The notes below the pieces were generated by a model that saw nothing but the letters and a program-made list of their open reading frames with translations, searched no databases and was not told the DNA's origin. Below are positions 1 through 9,535 of a stretch of 64,000 bases of DNA, piece after piece (positions within the stretch are counted from its first letter, which is position 1; each line of letters starts with the position of its first letter). The DNA comes from Corynebacterium jeikeium (GTDB taxonomy: Bacteria; Actinomycetota; Actinomycetes; Mycobacteriales; Mycobacteriaceae): assembly GCA_003955985.1 (NCBI GenBank), contig CP033784.1, forward strand, positions 558,001-622,000, written 5' to 3'. The position numbers and the translations under genes are program-made.

Positions 1-1
1 A

Positions 2-2677
2 GGTGGTTTCTGGCAGGTGCTTGCCGACGTCAGCTGGGTCGGCGACTTGGAAGAGCTCATTGCGGCCTTCGGTGCGGAGAACGTGGCGCTCGAGCACCGC
101 CTGAGCTCCACAGCAGAGGCGGCCGATGATGAGGAGGCTATTTCGGCCGCAGCTGTGAAGTATGGCCTGCGGGAGGTGGTTTCCTCTGCTGCGACGGCGG
201 CCTCGCCTGCGGCAAGCCGGTTGGCCGGGGCGAAGCAGGCCCTTGCTGTGCGGGAGGACTTAGACGGGTTCGAGTCACGGCTGGAGCCCGCAGGCGGAGC
301 TTGGTTGCGTTCGTGGGAGGAGCTATCGGCGGCAACACGGTATCTGGGGGCGCAGGTGCTGCAGGCAACACAGGACATTGCAGGTGAGTGTGCTTTTACG
401 CTTGATCTCATTGCGCCTGAGTTGCCTCGCTGGGAGGTTCCTGCTGGTCACGATGAGGATTCGTGGCTACGGGAAATTGCTCGTGCGGGGGCGCGGCGGC
501 GGTATGGTCCGGCCGATGGAGCTGGGGATAGCTCCGTGCAAGCGCGGGCGTGGGCGCAGTTAGAGAATGAGCTGACTGTGATTCGAGAGCTGGGTTTTCC
601 AGGCTACTTCCTCATCGTGCATGACCTCTGTGAGTTCTGTCGCCGGGCGGGAATTCTGGCGCAGGGGCGCGGTTCGGCCGCTAACTCGGTGGTGTGTTTT
701 GCGCTGGGGATCACCAATGTTGACCCCATTAGTGCCGGGCTGTTGTTCGAGAGGTTTTTGTCGCCAGAACGGGATGGGCCACCGGATATCGATGTAGACA
801 TTGAGTCTGGTCGTAGGGAAGAGGTCATCCAATACGTCTATGAAAAGTATGGTCGTGACAATGCCGCGCAGGTGGCCAATGTCATTACCTACCGGCGGCG
901 CGGTGCATTGCGCGATGCGGCGCGGGTGTTGGGGTACTCGCCGGGCGTTATCGATGCGTGGGTCAGAGACCGGGAGGCGTGCCCGCCGGAGCCGGTGCAG
1001 CAACTGGCGGAGCAGCTTCGTGGGCAGCCTCGGCATCTAGGTATTCACTCTGGCGGAATGGTGATTTGTGATCGGCCGATTGCGGATGTCGTGCCAGTGG
1101 AATGGGCACGCATGGAAGGTCGCTCGGTAGTGCAGTGGGATAAGGATGACTGTGCGGCAGCGGGACTGGTGAAGTTCGACCTGCTTGGCCTCGGAATGCT
1201 GGAGGCCATCCACCATTGCATTGACTTGGTCTATGAACAGCATGGGCGCCGAGTGAACCTGTGGGAGATTGATGTCGCTGAACCGGAGGTTTACGAGATG
1301 TTGGCACGCGCGGACGCGGTGGGCGTGTTTCAGGTGGAATCGCGCGCGCAGCTGGCCACCTTGCCCCGACTGAAGCCGAGGGAGTTCTTTGATCTGGTGG
1401 TGGAGGTGGCACTCATTCGCCCAGGCCCCATTCAAGGCGGTAGCGTGCACCCCTACATTCGCCGCCGAAATGGACTCGAACCGGTGACCTATGAGCATCC
1501 GGTGTTGGAGAAGTCCCTCGGGAAGACACTGGGCATTCCGCTATTTCAAGAGCAGCTGATGCAAATGGCCGTCGATGCGGCGGGTTTCAGTGGGGCGGAA
1601 GCGGACTCGCTGCGTCGCGCTATGGGGTCGAAGCGCTCAGTGGCCAAAATGGAAGCGCTTCATGCCCGTTTTCTGGCTGGGCTGGAGCGCACCAGTGGCA
1701 TTGATGCGGATATTGGGGAACAACTGTGGAACAAGATAGTGGCCTTTGCCGCCTACGGTTTCCCGGAATCACACGCGCAGTCGTTTGCCTCCTTGGTGTA
1801 TTTCTCGGCTTGGTTTAAGTACCACTATCCGGCGGAGTTCTGTGTCGCATTGCTCCGTGCCCAGCCCATGGGGTTTTACTCTCCGCAGTCGTTGATTGCC
1901 GATGCTCGCCGGCACGGTATCGGCTGCGATGGTCCGGATATCTCGGTTTCAGGCGTGGAAGCCAGCGTCATCGATGGGCGTATTCGGTTGGGGCTCGGTG
2001 CCATTGCCGGTGTGGGCAATGACGTGGCGGAACGTATCGTCGCAGCGCGGCCATTTGTCAACGCAGCAGATGTCGCCCGCAGAGCTCGGCTGAGTGTTGG
2101 GCACATGGAAGCACTGGCGCGCGCGGGAGCACTTGGGTCGCTGGGGATTGACCGTCGTCAAGCACTGTGGGCGGCGGGCGTGGCGGCGACGGAAAGTGAG
2201 GGCATGCTGCCGGGGCTCACGCTTGCCGACGCACCTGCGTTGCCCGGCATGACGGAGTTTGAGCTGGCAGCTGCCGATTTGACGGCAACGGGAGTTACCC
2301 CGGGGCAGTACCCGGTGGCCGCGTTGCGGGCAGACCTGCAGGAACGTGGAGTGGTGCCTGCGGCGGAACTGAAAACAGTGCCCGACGGAACACGAGTAGA
2401 AGTGGCGGGAGTCGTGACGCATAGGCAACGTCCGGGGACCGCTGGTGGAGTGACATTTTTGGGAATGGAGGACGAAACTGGGCTGGTGAATGTGCTGTGT
2501 ACGCCGGGGCTGTGGAATCGATTTCGGCCGGTAGCGGTGAATTCGCGGGCGATGGTGGTGCGCGGTATCGCGCAGACAGCCTCTGGTGCGGTGACAATCG
2601 TGGCCGATCGTCTGGTGGATATGTCCGAGGCTCTGGGGCAGCCAGTGGTGGCAGGTCGAAGTAGAGATTTTCGCTGA
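2..2677 (+). CDS. dnaE2: Error-prone DNA polymerase DnaE2 (5' end outside window)
   Basis: The reading frame is open from base 2, so the N-terminus (most of the PHP domain) lies upstream of the window; about 892 of the roughly 1,050 residues usual for the family are present. Family motifs are clear: PPDIDVDIES, with the paired catalytic aspartates of C-family polymerases, followed by RREEVIQYVYEKYGR, and LGIHSGGMV, which is typical of DnaE2/ImuC rather than replicative DnaE1. The C-terminus has the helix-hairpin-helix region (GLGAIAGVGNDVAERIV) and an OB-fold (VEVAGVVTHRQRPGTAGG). DnaE2 does mutagenic translesion synthesis in the DNA-damage response, usually with ImuA/ImuB; neither is visible here. 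A LexA box, if present, would be outside the window. Confidence 0.93.
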   Translation, partial: GGFWQVLADVSWVGDLEELIAAFGAENVALEHRLSSTAEAADDEEAISAAAVKYGLREVVSSAATAASPAASRLAGAKQALAVREDLDGFESRLEPAGGAWLRSWEELSAATRYLGAQVLQATQDIAGECAFTLDLIAPELPRWEVPAGHDEDSWLREIARAGARRRYGPADGAGDSSVQARAWAQLENELTVIRELGFPGYFLIVHDLCEFCRRAGILAQGRGSAANSVVCFALGITNVDPISAGLLFERFLSPERDGPPDIDVDIESGRREEVIQYVYEKYGRDNAAQVANVITYRRRGALRDAARVLGYSPGVIDAWVRDREACPPEPVQQLAEQLRGQPRHLGIHSGGMVICDRPIADVVPVEWARMEGRSVVQWDKDDCAAAGLVKFDLLGLGMLEAIHHCIDLVYEQHGRRVNLWEIDVAEPEVYEMLARADAVGVFQVESRAQLATLPRLKPREFFDLVVEVALIRPGPIQGGSVHPYIRRRNGLEPVTYEHPVLEKSLGKTLGIPLFQEQLMQMAVDAAGFSGAEADSLRRAMGSKRSVAKMEALHARFLAGLERTSGIDADIGEQLWNKIVAFAAYGFPESHAQSFASLVYFSAWFKYHYPAEFCVALLRAQPMGFYSPQSLIADARRHGIGCDGPDISVSGVEASVIDGRIRLGLGAIAGVGNDVAERIVAARPFVNAADVARRARLSVGHMEALARAGALGSLGIDRRQALWAAGVAATESEGMLPGLTLADAPALPGMTEFELAAADLTATGVTPGQYPVAALRADLQERGVVPAAELKTVPDGTRVEVAGVVTHRQRPGTAGGVTFLGMEDETGLVNVLCTPGLWNRFRPVAVNSRAMVVRGIAQTASGAVTIVADRLVDMSEALGQPVVAGRSRDFR

Positions 2678-2681
2678 CTAC

Positions 2682-2687
2682 TAGAAT
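2682..2687 (+). promoter_or_regulatory. -10 element (TAGAAT) for leaderless S9 peptidase gene
   Basis: TAGAAT lies 8 bases before the ATG at 2696, with no Shine-Dalgarno sequence between. This TANNNT-N7/8-start geometry recurs across the window and suggests transcription starts at or next to the start codon. Confidence 0.5.
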
Positions 2688-2695
2688 GGATTGTC

Positions 2696-4660
2696 ATGCG
2701 CCAGACCTATGAATCCTCGTTAGCACCGGATGGGAGTGCAATCGCCTTTATTGTCCGCGATAGCGGCTACCCGCGTGCGGTACAGCAGGAGATTACTCCG
2801 GAGGGGCTAGGGGCGGAGCGCCCCGTGAAACTGCCGGTGGAAGGCCCGGTTACCAGGGTGCTGCACTCCCCGGATGGAAAGTGGATTGCCTGCGAGGTCT
2901 CTCCGTACGGTACGGAGCGACTGCAGACCTGGCTGGTATCCACCGATCCGGAGGTCGACGGTGCCCGCCCCCTGCGTATGGATGCGGATATGCGCGCCAC
3001 ACTGGTGGAATGGGATAACGATCTCCTAGCGATGAACGCGGTCGATGCCCAGGGCATTAACTATGCGCGTTTGGTCAACCCGACGAACTCAAAGTATGAG
3101 GTCATTGATAAACGCACTGACAGCCAGCTGGTAGCGGCTGAAGGCGGGTTTGGCCTCGTGCGGGTGGGGCCGCGAGGCCACCGTGAGCTACTGCTGGTCG
3201 GGCCGGGGCAGCAGTGGCAGCCGCTGTTGCCGTCCGATCCCGGCTCCACCACAGATGCCGGTGTCTTATTGGCGCATCCGGGGCAGGAGAAGCTGACCGC
3301 ATTCGTGCTCTCAGATCATGGCGCGGAACAGCGTCGCATCCTGCGCCTGGGTATTACTCCCGATAGCGGTATCAGCACTACTGAGCCGCGCACAGCGGAA
3401 TCGACCGCAGCGGAGATTTTGGATATGAAGATCGGCATCGAAGTTGATGTCGAGGAGTTCATTGGCAATCCGGATCAAGACGTCGAAGAATTTGTCATCA
3501 GTGAGGATTCCTCCACTGCGGCTGTGCTGTGGAACAGCGGTGGGGTCAGCACGCTTGAGGTGCTTACCCTTGGCCTTCACCCGCAGACTGACGACATGCG
3601 GGTGATGGTGCGCCGCAATGTGGAATTGCCGGGCATGGTTGCGCGCGAGCTGTCAATCTCCGGTGACGGTGAGCTGATCTCCCTGACAGTAGAAGGGCCA
3701 GGCCTTGCGCCAACGGTGGAGATTCTGCGCAATATCGGTGGTGTCATTGAGCCATTGGATATGGAACGCACCGAACGGATTTTGGCTCTGGAAGAGAAGA
3801 ATCTGGAGACCATGCCGGCTCCAGAGCTGGTCTACTTTGTCTCCCGCGATGGGTTGGAACTGTCTGGTTGGCTCTACCTTCCGGAGTCGGTGCGCAATAG
3901 TTCTAATGACGTTTCCGGAAACGCACTACCGCCGGCTTTCATCCACATCCACGGCGGACCAGAACTGCAGGCGAAACCCATCCACCACGATGTTCTAGCC
4001 AGCATTGTGGAGGCGGGCTTCGTGGTGTTCACTCCTAATGTGCGCGGTTCCTCAGGGTCCGGTAGGTCATTCGAGCACGCGGGCGACCGCTATGGGCGCT
4101 TTGCCGCTATTGCGGATATCGCAGCGGCGCGTTCCTTCCTCGTTGATGCCGGGTTGGCGGACCCAGAACGCATTGCTCTGGGCGGGCGATCCTACGGTGG
4201 CTTCATGTCGCTGTTGGCCTCGGCATGGTACCCGGATCAGTTTGCGGTCATCGTCGATGCCTGCGGAATGACAAGTTTTGAAACCTACTACCAATCCACC
4301 GAGCCTTGGTTGGCGCAGGCCGCGTTCCCCCGATACGGCTACCCGTACCAGGATGCTGAGCTCCTGCGCGATATCTCACCGCTGCACCGTGCGGAGGAAA
4401 TGAAGGCTCCAACCCTATTCATTCACGGCGAGTGGGATACCAACGTGCCTCCGCGAGAGTCTGGTCAGATGCGCAACGCCATGGACGCCTACGGTGTGCC
4501 CACCGATTTTCTAGTGGTCGAGGGAGAGGGCCATAAGTTCTCGAAGCCGAGGAGCCGAGCGCTAATCGGTGAGACCATCATCGCGTTTTTCACCGAGCAC
4601 GGTGTGTGCGATGCGGCGCCTGCCACGACAGCGGCAGCAGAAACCAACAACGAGCAGTAA
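2696..4660 (+). CDS. S9 family peptidase (prolyl oligopeptidase / acylaminoacyl-peptidase type)
   Basis: This 654-residue protein has an N-terminal beta-propeller-like half (repeated SPDGKWIACEV-type blades, to about residue 370) and a C-terminal alpha/beta-hydrolase half. The catalytic triad can be read: Ser499 in GGRSYGGF, Asp581 in HGEWDTNVP and His613 in EGEGHKF. HIHGGPELQ supplies the oxyanion-hole region. It has no signal peptide, so it is probably cytoplasmic and degrades short peptides. It follows dnaE2 by 18 bases but has its own apparent leaderless start. The exact substrate (prolyl, acylaminoacyl or dipeptidyl) cannot be decided from sequence. Confidence 0.9.
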   Translation: MRQTYESSLAPDGSAIAFIVRDSGYPRAVQQEITPEGLGAERPVKLPVEGPVTRVLHSPDGKWIACEVSPYGTERLQTWLVSTDPEVDGARPLRMDADMRATLVEWDNDLLAMNAVDAQGINYARLVNPTNSKYEVIDKRTDSQLVAAEGGFGLVRVGPRGHRELLLVGPGQQWQPLLPSDPGSTTDAGVLLAHPGQEKLTAFVLSDHGAEQRRILRLGITPDSGISTTEPRTAESTAAEILDMKIGIEVDVEEFIGNPDQDVEEFVISEDSSTAAVLWNSGGVSTLEVLTLGLHPQTDDMRVMVRRNVELPGMVARELSISGDGELISLTVEGPGLAPTVEILRNIGGVIEPLDMERTERILALEEKNLETMPAPELVYFVSRDGLELSGWLYLPESVRNSSNDVSGNALPPAFIHIHGGPELQAKPIHHDVLASIVEAGFVVFTPNVRGSSGSGRSFEHAGDRYGRFAAIADIAAARSFLVDAGLADPERIALGGRSYGGFMSLLASAWYPDQFAVIVDACGMTSFETYYQSTEPWLAQAAFPRYGYPYQDAELLRDISPLHRAEEMKAPTLFIHGEWDTNVPPRESGQMRNAMDAYGVPTDFLVVEGEGHKFSKPRSRALIGETIIAFFTEHGVCDAAPATTAAAETNNEQ

Positions 4661-4691
4661 AAGAAGCAGCGGAAAAGAACTGACGGAAGAA

Positions 4692-5246
4692 ATGAATAGC
4701 GCCACGACCGAGCCAACCAACGCCGAGCCAACGAACGCCGAGCCAACCAACTCCACAGACTGGATTACGAGCCACACCTGCCACGTGCTTTTTGACCGGC
4801 CTGTCATCCCGCCGAACACCGGAAACGCTATCCGCATGTGTGCGGGCTCTGGAGCTATGCTGCATCTGGCCAAGCCATTGGGGTTCAACTTCGATGACAA
4901 GAATCTGCGTCGCGCCGGGCTGGATTACCATGACCTGGCTGATGTGCGTATTCACGATTCCATCGATCAAGCGTTGGAGACCTTTGCCAGCCAAGGGTGC
5001 CGCATCTTTGCTTTCACCGCTCACGCTGACACTTGGCACACCGATATTGAGTACACGAATACCGATGTACTGCTCTTTGGCCCGGAGCCAACCGGGTTGG
5101 AACAGTCAGTGCTCGATGATCCGCGAATTACACAATTAATCCGAATTCCGATGCTGCCAGCTCGTCGCAGCATGAATCTTTCCAACGCCGCAGCAGTGGC
5201 TGCTTATGAAGTCTGGCGTCAGCAGGGCTTTATGGGCGGTAAATAG
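4692..5246 (+). CDS. trmL: tRNA (cytidine/uridine(34)-2'-O)-methyltransferase, TrmL-like SPOUT enzyme
   Basis: The methyltransferase part (about residue 27 on) has SpoU/TrmL features: [20 protein letters not shown] at the N-terminus, a central [10 protein letters not shown] knot-forming SAM-binding loop, and a C-terminal [22 protein letters not shown]. It is expected to 2'-O-methylate wobble base 34 of certain tRNAs. I chose ATG 4692 because the longer frame would overlap the upstream peptidase gene and GGAAG precedes this ATG. Residues 7-19 are three near-identical units ([15 protein letters not shown], from a 15-base tandem repeat) ahead of the folded domain, probably a disordered extension. 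A family protein is typically 150-160 residues; this one is 184. Confidence 0.88.
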   Translation: MNSATTEPTNAEPTNAEPTNSTDWITSHTCHVLFDRPVIPPNTGNAIRMCAGSGAMLHLAKPLGFNFDDKNLRRAGLDYHDLADVRIHDSIDQALETFASQGCRIFAFTAHADTWHTDIEYTNTDVLLFGPEPTGLEQSVLDDPRITQLIRIPMLPARRSMNLSNAAAVAAYEVWRQQGFMGGK

Positions 5247-5300
5247 GGTCAAGGCGAGGGCTGTTACGGGGCATTTCTGGGCATTATTCGCTCCTGTGCC

Positions 5301-5306
5301 TAAGAT
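5301..5306 (+). promoter_or_regulatory. -10 element (TAAGAT) for leaderless folD
   Basis: TAAGAT is 7 bases upstream of ATG 5314, and no ribosome-binding site lies between. It supports the 5314 start over upstream in-frame codons. Confidence 0.5.
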
Positions 5307-5313
5307 AAATGCC

Positions 5314-6171
5314 ATGGCAGCGACAAAGCTTGATGGCAAACTCTACCGAGACGAAATCTTTGAAGACCTGGAAAAGCGCGTTGAGCGTTTGAAGGAAGCC
5401 GGCTACACCCCGGGGCTGGCCACCGTGTTGGTTGGTGATGATCCGGGCAGCCACTCTTACGTCAAGATGAAGCATCGCGACTGTGAGCAGATTGGTATCG
5501 CCTCTATCCGCCGTGACCTTCCGGCTGACACCACGCAGGAAGAGCTCGAGGCAGTAATCACCGAGCTGAATGAAAGCCCGGAGTGCACAGGCTACATTGT
5601 TCAGTTGCCACTGCCGAAGCACCTGGATGAAAACCGTATTCTGGGGCTCATCGATCCGGAGAAGGATGCCGATGGCCTCCACCCGGTAAACCTGGGCAAG
5701 CTGGTCCTCAACGAGCCAGCACCACTGCCGTGTACCCCAAACGGCTGTATCCACCTGCTGCGACGCTTCGGCGTCGAGCTCAACGGTGCCAAGGTTGTTG
5801 TTATCGGCCGCGGTGTCACCGTTGGTCGCCCAATCGGCTTGATGCTCACTCGCCGCAGCGAGAACTCCACCGTGACGCTGTGCCACACCGGCACCAAGGA
5901 CTTGGCCGCTGAAACCCGTCAGGCTGATGTCATCATCGCAGCCGCTGGTGTCGCTCATATGCTTACTGCAGACATGGTCAAGCCTGGCGCTGCTGTACTC
6001 GACGTGGGAGTTTCGCGTGTCGACGGCAAGCTGGCCGGTGACGTTGCCGATGACGTCTGGGACATTGCCGGTTACGTATCCCCGAACCCAGGTGGTGTCG
6101 GCCCACTGACTCGCGCTTTCCTCGTACGCAATGTCGTCGAGCGCGCTGAAAAGCTCGCTGGCCTGGCCTAG
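5314..6171 (+). CDS. folD: Bifunctional 5,10-methylene-THF dehydrogenase / methenyl-THF cyclohydrolase
   Basis: At 285 residues this matches the family length. Active-site Tyr49 and Lys53 sit in [13 protein letters not shown], and the conserved [12 protein letters not shown] and NADP-binding [11 protein letters not shown] motifs are present, ending with the [14 protein letters not shown] signature. It interconverts methylene-, methenyl- and formyl-tetrahydrofolate, supplying one-carbon units for purine synthesis (purN and purH are also in this window). An upstream in-frame start at 5206 would overlap trmL and was not used; the leaderless -10 favours 5314. Confidence 0.95.
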   Translation: MAATKLDGKLYRDEIFEDLEKRVERLKEAGYTPGLATVLVGDDPGSHSYVKMKHRDCEQIGIASIRRDLPADTTQEELEAVITELNESPECTGYIVQLPLPKHLDENRILGLIDPEKDADGLHPVNLGKLVLNEPAPLPCTPNGCIHLLRRFGVELNGAKVVVIGRGVTVGRPIGLMLTRRSENSTVTLCHTGTKDLAAETRQADVIIAAAGVAHMLTADMVKPGAAVLDVGVSRVDGKLAGDVADDVWDIAGYVSPNPGGVGPLTRAFLVRNVVERAEKLAGLA

Positions 6172-6191
6172 CCAGCCAGGAGGAACAACTC

Positions 6192-6560
6192 GTGTCGAAA
6201 AGGGAAATTGCGCAGCGTGCCCGGCGGGAAGACCTGCCGGATCCAATGCTGAACCCGCACAGCCCGAATACCCCGCCGCCGGGGGCATCGTGGCCAATGT
6301 GGGTGCAGTATACGATTTACGGCGCGCTCTTTTTCGGCATGTCCGCCTTCGTTGTGTTCCTGGGGCTGGAGCGGTGGCGACGCGCCACATTCATGCTGGG
6401 AAGCACAATGATGCTGCTCGGTGTGGCTAGGCAGTACCTGCCGGACAGCATTCTAGGTGTGTTCTCTGTACGATCCCGGGCCTTTGACCTATGGTTTTGC
6501 TCCATAATCGGGATGGGAATCGTATTCCTTGCAGTCAGCGTGGATGCGCTGGGAAGCTAG
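6192..6560 (+). CDS. DUF3017 small membrane protein
   Basis: This 122-residue protein has a short basic N-terminus and three hydrophobic segments (about residues 36-58, 64-82 and 94-118). It begins with GTG, preceded by a strong AGGAGGA ribosome-binding site, 20 bases after folD, so it is probably cotranscribed. DUF3017 proteins are known next to folD in actinobacteria. No catalytic motif is visible and the function is unknown. The gene converges on metX with only 6 bases between stops. Confidence 0.8.
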   Translation: MSKREIAQRARREDLPDPMLNPHSPNTPPPGASWPMWVQYTIYGALFFGMSAFVVFLGLERWRRATFMLGSTMMLLGVARQYLPDSILGVFSVRSRAFDLWFCSIIGMGIVFLAVSVDALGS

Positions 6561-6566
6561 CTGACA

Positions 6567-7703
6567 TTAACTGACATCGCGAGCGAGGAAATTACGCACA
6601 ATCGAATCCACTCGCTCGAACTCCGTCAAGAATCCGTCGTGCCCCACGGCGGATTCAATCTTTTCTAGCCCCAAGCAGTTGCCCAGATTGCGGGCGAGGT
6701 GCTCCTGCTGGTGGAAGGGGTAGAGAATGTCCGTGTCCACACCGGCAACCATGGTCGGCACGGTTGACGAGTGCAGCGCTTCATTGAGGCCACCGCGATC
6801 ACGGCCAATATTGTGCCGATTCAAGGTATCGGTGAGCACGACATACGAGCCTGCATCGAAACGCTGAGCAAGCTTCTCCGCTTGGTGATCCAAGTAGCTT
6901 TCTACCTGGAAGCGATCTTCCGTGCGCATCGCGCCCAGCGGATCCTCACCAGGCTGCGCTGCCGCGCCAAAGCGATCATCCATCTCCAGCTCGCCACGGT
7001 ACGTCAAATGCGCGACCCTGCGTGCAAAACCCAGACCTCGGGCCGGGGTCACACCACGGTCGTAGTAGTCGCCGCCATGCCAATCGGGATCGGACTCAAT
7101 GAATTGAATTTGCGCAGACTGAATACCAATCTGCCAAGCAGACGCACGTGCGCCGACACACATCACCAATGCCTTGCCGACGAAATCCGGGTGCATCAGT
7201 GACCACTCAAGCGCGCGGGCACCACCCAACGAGCCGCCAATGACAGCTTGGAGGCGGGAAATTCCCAGTTCTTGCAGCGCAAGGTGCTCCACTGTCACCG
7301 TGTCGCGCACGGAGATAGCGGGGAAGCGAGAGCCCCAGGGCTTGCCGTCGTCCGGATGTGGACTGGAAGGGCCGGTTGTACCGCGACAGCCACCGATGAC
7401 GTTGGTGCAGATAATGCAGTACTCATCGGTGTCCAGTGCGCGGGCAGAGCCGATCATCCCGTTCCACCAACCCGCAGTCGGGTGGTACTCATCCGAGGGG
7501 CCGGAAGCGTGGGCGTCGCCGGTTAGAGCGTGCTCGAGGAGGATGACATTCGAGCAGTCGTCGTTAAGCCGGCCCCAGCGTTCGAACTCGACGGTGACGT
7601 CGGGGATGACCGCGCCAGCCTCGGTTGTGACATCGCCGATAAAGACACGCCCCGGCTCGCCCTCGGGTGGGAGGGCGGCCGGGGTAGATGGGGAAAAGCT
7701 CAT
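6567..7703 (-). CDS. metX: Homoserine O-acetyltransferase
   Basis: This 378-residue alpha/beta-hydrolase transfers acetyl from acetyl-CoA to homoserine, the committed step of methionine synthesis. The nucleophile is Ser158 in VIGGSLGGARALEW. The acid is in GVDTDILYPFHQQ and the histidine in VGHDGFLTEF. HALTGDAHASG and GTTGPSSPHPDDGKPWG are conserved MetX blocks. It lies 45 bases downstream of metY, whose product uses O-acetylhomoserine. It may be cotranscribed with metY, but a separate -10-like element just before its ATG suggests an internal promoter. Confidence 0.95.
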   Translation of the reverse strand: MSFSPSTPAALPPEGEPGRVFIGDVTTEAGAVIPDVTVEFERWGRLNDDCSNVILLEHALTGDAHASGPSDEYHPTAGWWNGMIGSARALDTDEYCIICTNVIGGCRGTTGPSSPHPDDGKPWGSRFPAISVRDTVTVEHLALQELGISRLQAVIGGSLGGARALEWSLMHPDFVGKALVMCVGARASAWQIGIQSAQIQFIESDPDWHGGDYYDRGVTPARGLGFARRVAHLTYRGELEMDDRFGAAAQPGEDPLGAMRTEDRFQVESYLDHQAEKLAQRFDAGSYVVLTDTLNRHNIGRDRGGLNEALHSSTVPTMVAGVDTDILYPFHQQEHLARNLGNCLGLEKIESAVGHDGFLTEFERVDSIVRNFLARDVS

Positions 7704-7710
7704 GCCTTAT

Positions 7711-7716
7711 AGACTA
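7711..7716 (-). promoter_or_regulatory. Possible internal -10 (TAGTCT) for metX
   Basis: On the minus strand TAGTCT is 7 bases before the metX ATG, in the metY-metX gap. The spacing fits the leaderless pattern seen elsewhere in the window. Confidence 0.4.
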
Positions 7717-7748
7717 CTTAGTCCGTTCTGTGTCTGTGTACAAACGGT

Positions 7749-9071
7749 CTACGCGAGTGCTGCGAAGCCGCCCTCGAGATCGGCGATGATGTCATCGATG
7801 TTCTCGATACCGACGGAGAGACGCACGGTGGCCTGGGAAATGCCGGCGCGGGTCAGACCCTCCTCATCGGACTGGGAGTGAGTGGTGGTGGCCGGGTGGA
7901 CAACCAGCGAGCGGACATCACCGATGTTGGCGACGTTGGAGTGCAGCTTCAGAGCGTCAATGAACTTCCAAGCCTTGGCGGTGTCGGCATCCTTCAGGTC
8001 GAAGGAAAGCACGCCGCTGGCACCGGAAAGGCCCAGCTTGTTCAGGGTCTCGTACCACGGGGAGCTCGGCAGGCCAGCGTAGTTGACCTTGGCGACCAGC
8101 GGGTGGTTCTCGAGGAACTCAGCGACTGCCTTGGCATTTTCATTGTGGCGCTCGATGCGCAGAGCCAGGGTGTCGAGGCCCTGAGCCAGAACCCACGCAT
8201 TGAACGGAGCCGGGGCAGCACCGGTGTCGCGGAGAATGCCAGCGCGAGCGCGCAGAGCGAAGGCCGGGGCGCCCAGGTCAGCGAACTTCAGGCCGTGGTA
8301 AGCCTCGTCGGCCTCGGTGAAGTTCGGGAAGATGGAGCGGCCGTTGCGGGTCTGAGTCCAGTCGAACTTGCCGCCGTCGACGATGACACCGCCGAGGGAG
8401 GAGCCGTTACCGGTGAGGAACTTGGTGGTGGAGGAAACCACGACGTCAGCACCGTGCTCGAGTGGGCGCAGCAGGGCCGGGGTCGGAACCGTGTTGTCGA
8501 CGATCAGCGGAACGTTGTTGCGGTGTGCAACCTCGGCGATGGCAGGGATATCGAGGACGTCGATCTGCGGGTTGGCGATGGACTCACCGTAGAAACCGAC
8601 GGTGTTGTCCTGAACTGCTGCCTGCCAGGACTCCGGGTCATCCGGGTTCTCGACGAAAGTGCAGTCGATGCCAAGGCGCGGCAGGGTGACCTTGAACAGG
8701 GTCTCAGTACCGCCGTAAAGGCGTGGCGAAACGACGAAGTGGTCGCCTGCACGAGCCAGGGTGAGGACAGCAGCGGTCTCAGCTGCCTGGCCGGAGGAGA
8801 ACAGTACGGCAGCGACGCCGCCTTCGAGGCTGGCGATGCGCTGCTCGACGGCATCCACAGTCGGGTTGGTCAGGCGGGAGTAAATCGGGCCTGCATCCGA
8901 AAGGTTGAAGCGGTTGGCAGCGTGCTCAGCGGAATCGAAGACGTAGGAGGAGGTGTTGTAAATCGGCAGGTTGCGCGCGGAGGTCTGTGCGTCGGGAGCG
9001 AAGCCGGCGTGAATAGCGCGAGTGGACAGGCCCCAGTTGGCGGCGTTGCTGTTGTCGTACTTGGTGGTCAT
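7749..9071 (-). CDS. metY: O-acetylhomoserine sulfhydrylase (aminocarboxypropyltransferase)
   Basis: This 440-residue PLP enzyme is of the Cys/Met metabolism family and converts O-acetylhomoserine plus sulfide to homocysteine. The PLP lysine is Lys217 in [31 protein letters not shown] and [20 protein letters not shown] are typical, and the length and insertions fit MetY rather than the shorter MetB. The start has AAGGAAG about 8 bases upstream. The upstream promoter carries a dyad that could bind a methionine/sulfur repressor of the McbR type. Confidence 0.95.
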   Translation of the reverse strand: MTTKYDNSNAANWGLSTRAIHAGFAPDAQTSARNLPIYNTSSYVFDSAEHAANRFNLSDAGPIYSRLTNPTVDAVEQRIASLEGGVAAVLFSSGQAAETAAVLTLARAGDHFVVSPRLYGGTETLFKVTLPRLGIDCTFVENPDDPESWQAAVQDNTVGFYGESIANPQIDVLDIPAIAEVAHRNNVPLIVDNTVPTPALLRPLEHGADVVVSSTTKFLTGNGSSLGGVIVDGGKFDWTQTRNGRSIFPNFTEADEAYHGLKFADLGAPAFALRARAGILRDTGAAPAPFNAWVLAQGLDTLALRIERHNENAKAVAEFLENHPLVAKVNYAGLPSSPWYETLNKLGLSGASGVLSFDLKDADTAKAWKFIDALKLHSNVANIGDVRSLVVHPATTTHSQSDEEGLTRAGISQATVRLSVGIENIDDIIADLEGGFAALA

Positions 9072-9122
9072 TTCAGATACTTCCTTGCGGTTTTTTGAGG
9101 TCGTTCAAAACGTTGCTTACAA

Positions 9123-9151
9123 ACAATAGTGAACCAAGCTGTCTATTGCAA
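9123..9151 (-). promoter_or_regulatory. metY promoter with embedded operator-like dyad
   Basis: On the minus strand, TTGCAA (9146-9151), a 17-base spacer and TATTGT (9123-9128) look like a -35/-10 pair. The inverted repeat CAATAG...CTATTG (9124-9129 and 9143-9148) spans the spacer, so a bound repressor would block RNA polymerase. One half contains TAGAC, which is one half of the McbR consensus TAGAC-N6-GTCTA described in C. glutamicum; the other half matches only partly. Assignment to McbR is inference. Confidence 0.45.
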
Positions 9152-9395
9152 AGTTTTGGAAAAACCCAAGGTAAGAGGGTGTGTGTATCTGTGTCGAGAG
9201 TGCTATAGCCCGCTTAGTACGGATTGGTTTGATTAGTCGTGGGGTGTGATTAGTTGTGGGGGGGGGCGGGGCATTGGGCGCTGCGGTGTCGAGTGTCGGG
9301 TTGAGCCAAACAGGGGACTGAGTATGGGCGAAGGGTACCGTAAAGCGCCGAAAAGCACTGGGTACTGTCAAGACCGTTACGGAAGTCAGGGCATA
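9152..9395. other. Intergenic stretch with a nine-G tract; no gene seen
   Basis: Between the metY promoter and the icd terminator I find no convincing coding sequence. It contains nine consecutive G (9258-9266) followed by more G-rich sequence. A short plus-strand frame through here also reads through the icd terminator and is unlikely to be real. Confidence 0.5.
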
Positions 9396-9444
9396 GAAAA
9401 AGCCCCTCGCGCCATGTGCATCAAATGCAACATGAGCGAGGGGC
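9396..9444 (-). terminator. Rho-independent terminator of icd
   Basis: On the minus strand AGCCCCTCGC (9435-9444) pairs with GCGAGGGGCT (9401-9410), with inner pairing of ATGTTGCAT/ATGCACAT, followed by TTTTTC. It lies about 90 bases beyond the icd stop. The spacer between stop and hairpin is a degenerate repeat of GGTC/GGCT units. Confidence 0.85.
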
Positions 9445-9535
9445 TATCGCCCGAAACCGGCGGTCAGCCTAGGTCGGCCTAGACCAGCCTGGGCCAACCA
9501 GGTCAGCCAGACCAGCCAGGAGCAAGCAGCTAGTC

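Noticed and set aside
9246..9482. 78-codon plus-strand frame near the metY/icd gap
   Set aside because: It runs through the icd terminator hairpin and has no family signal.
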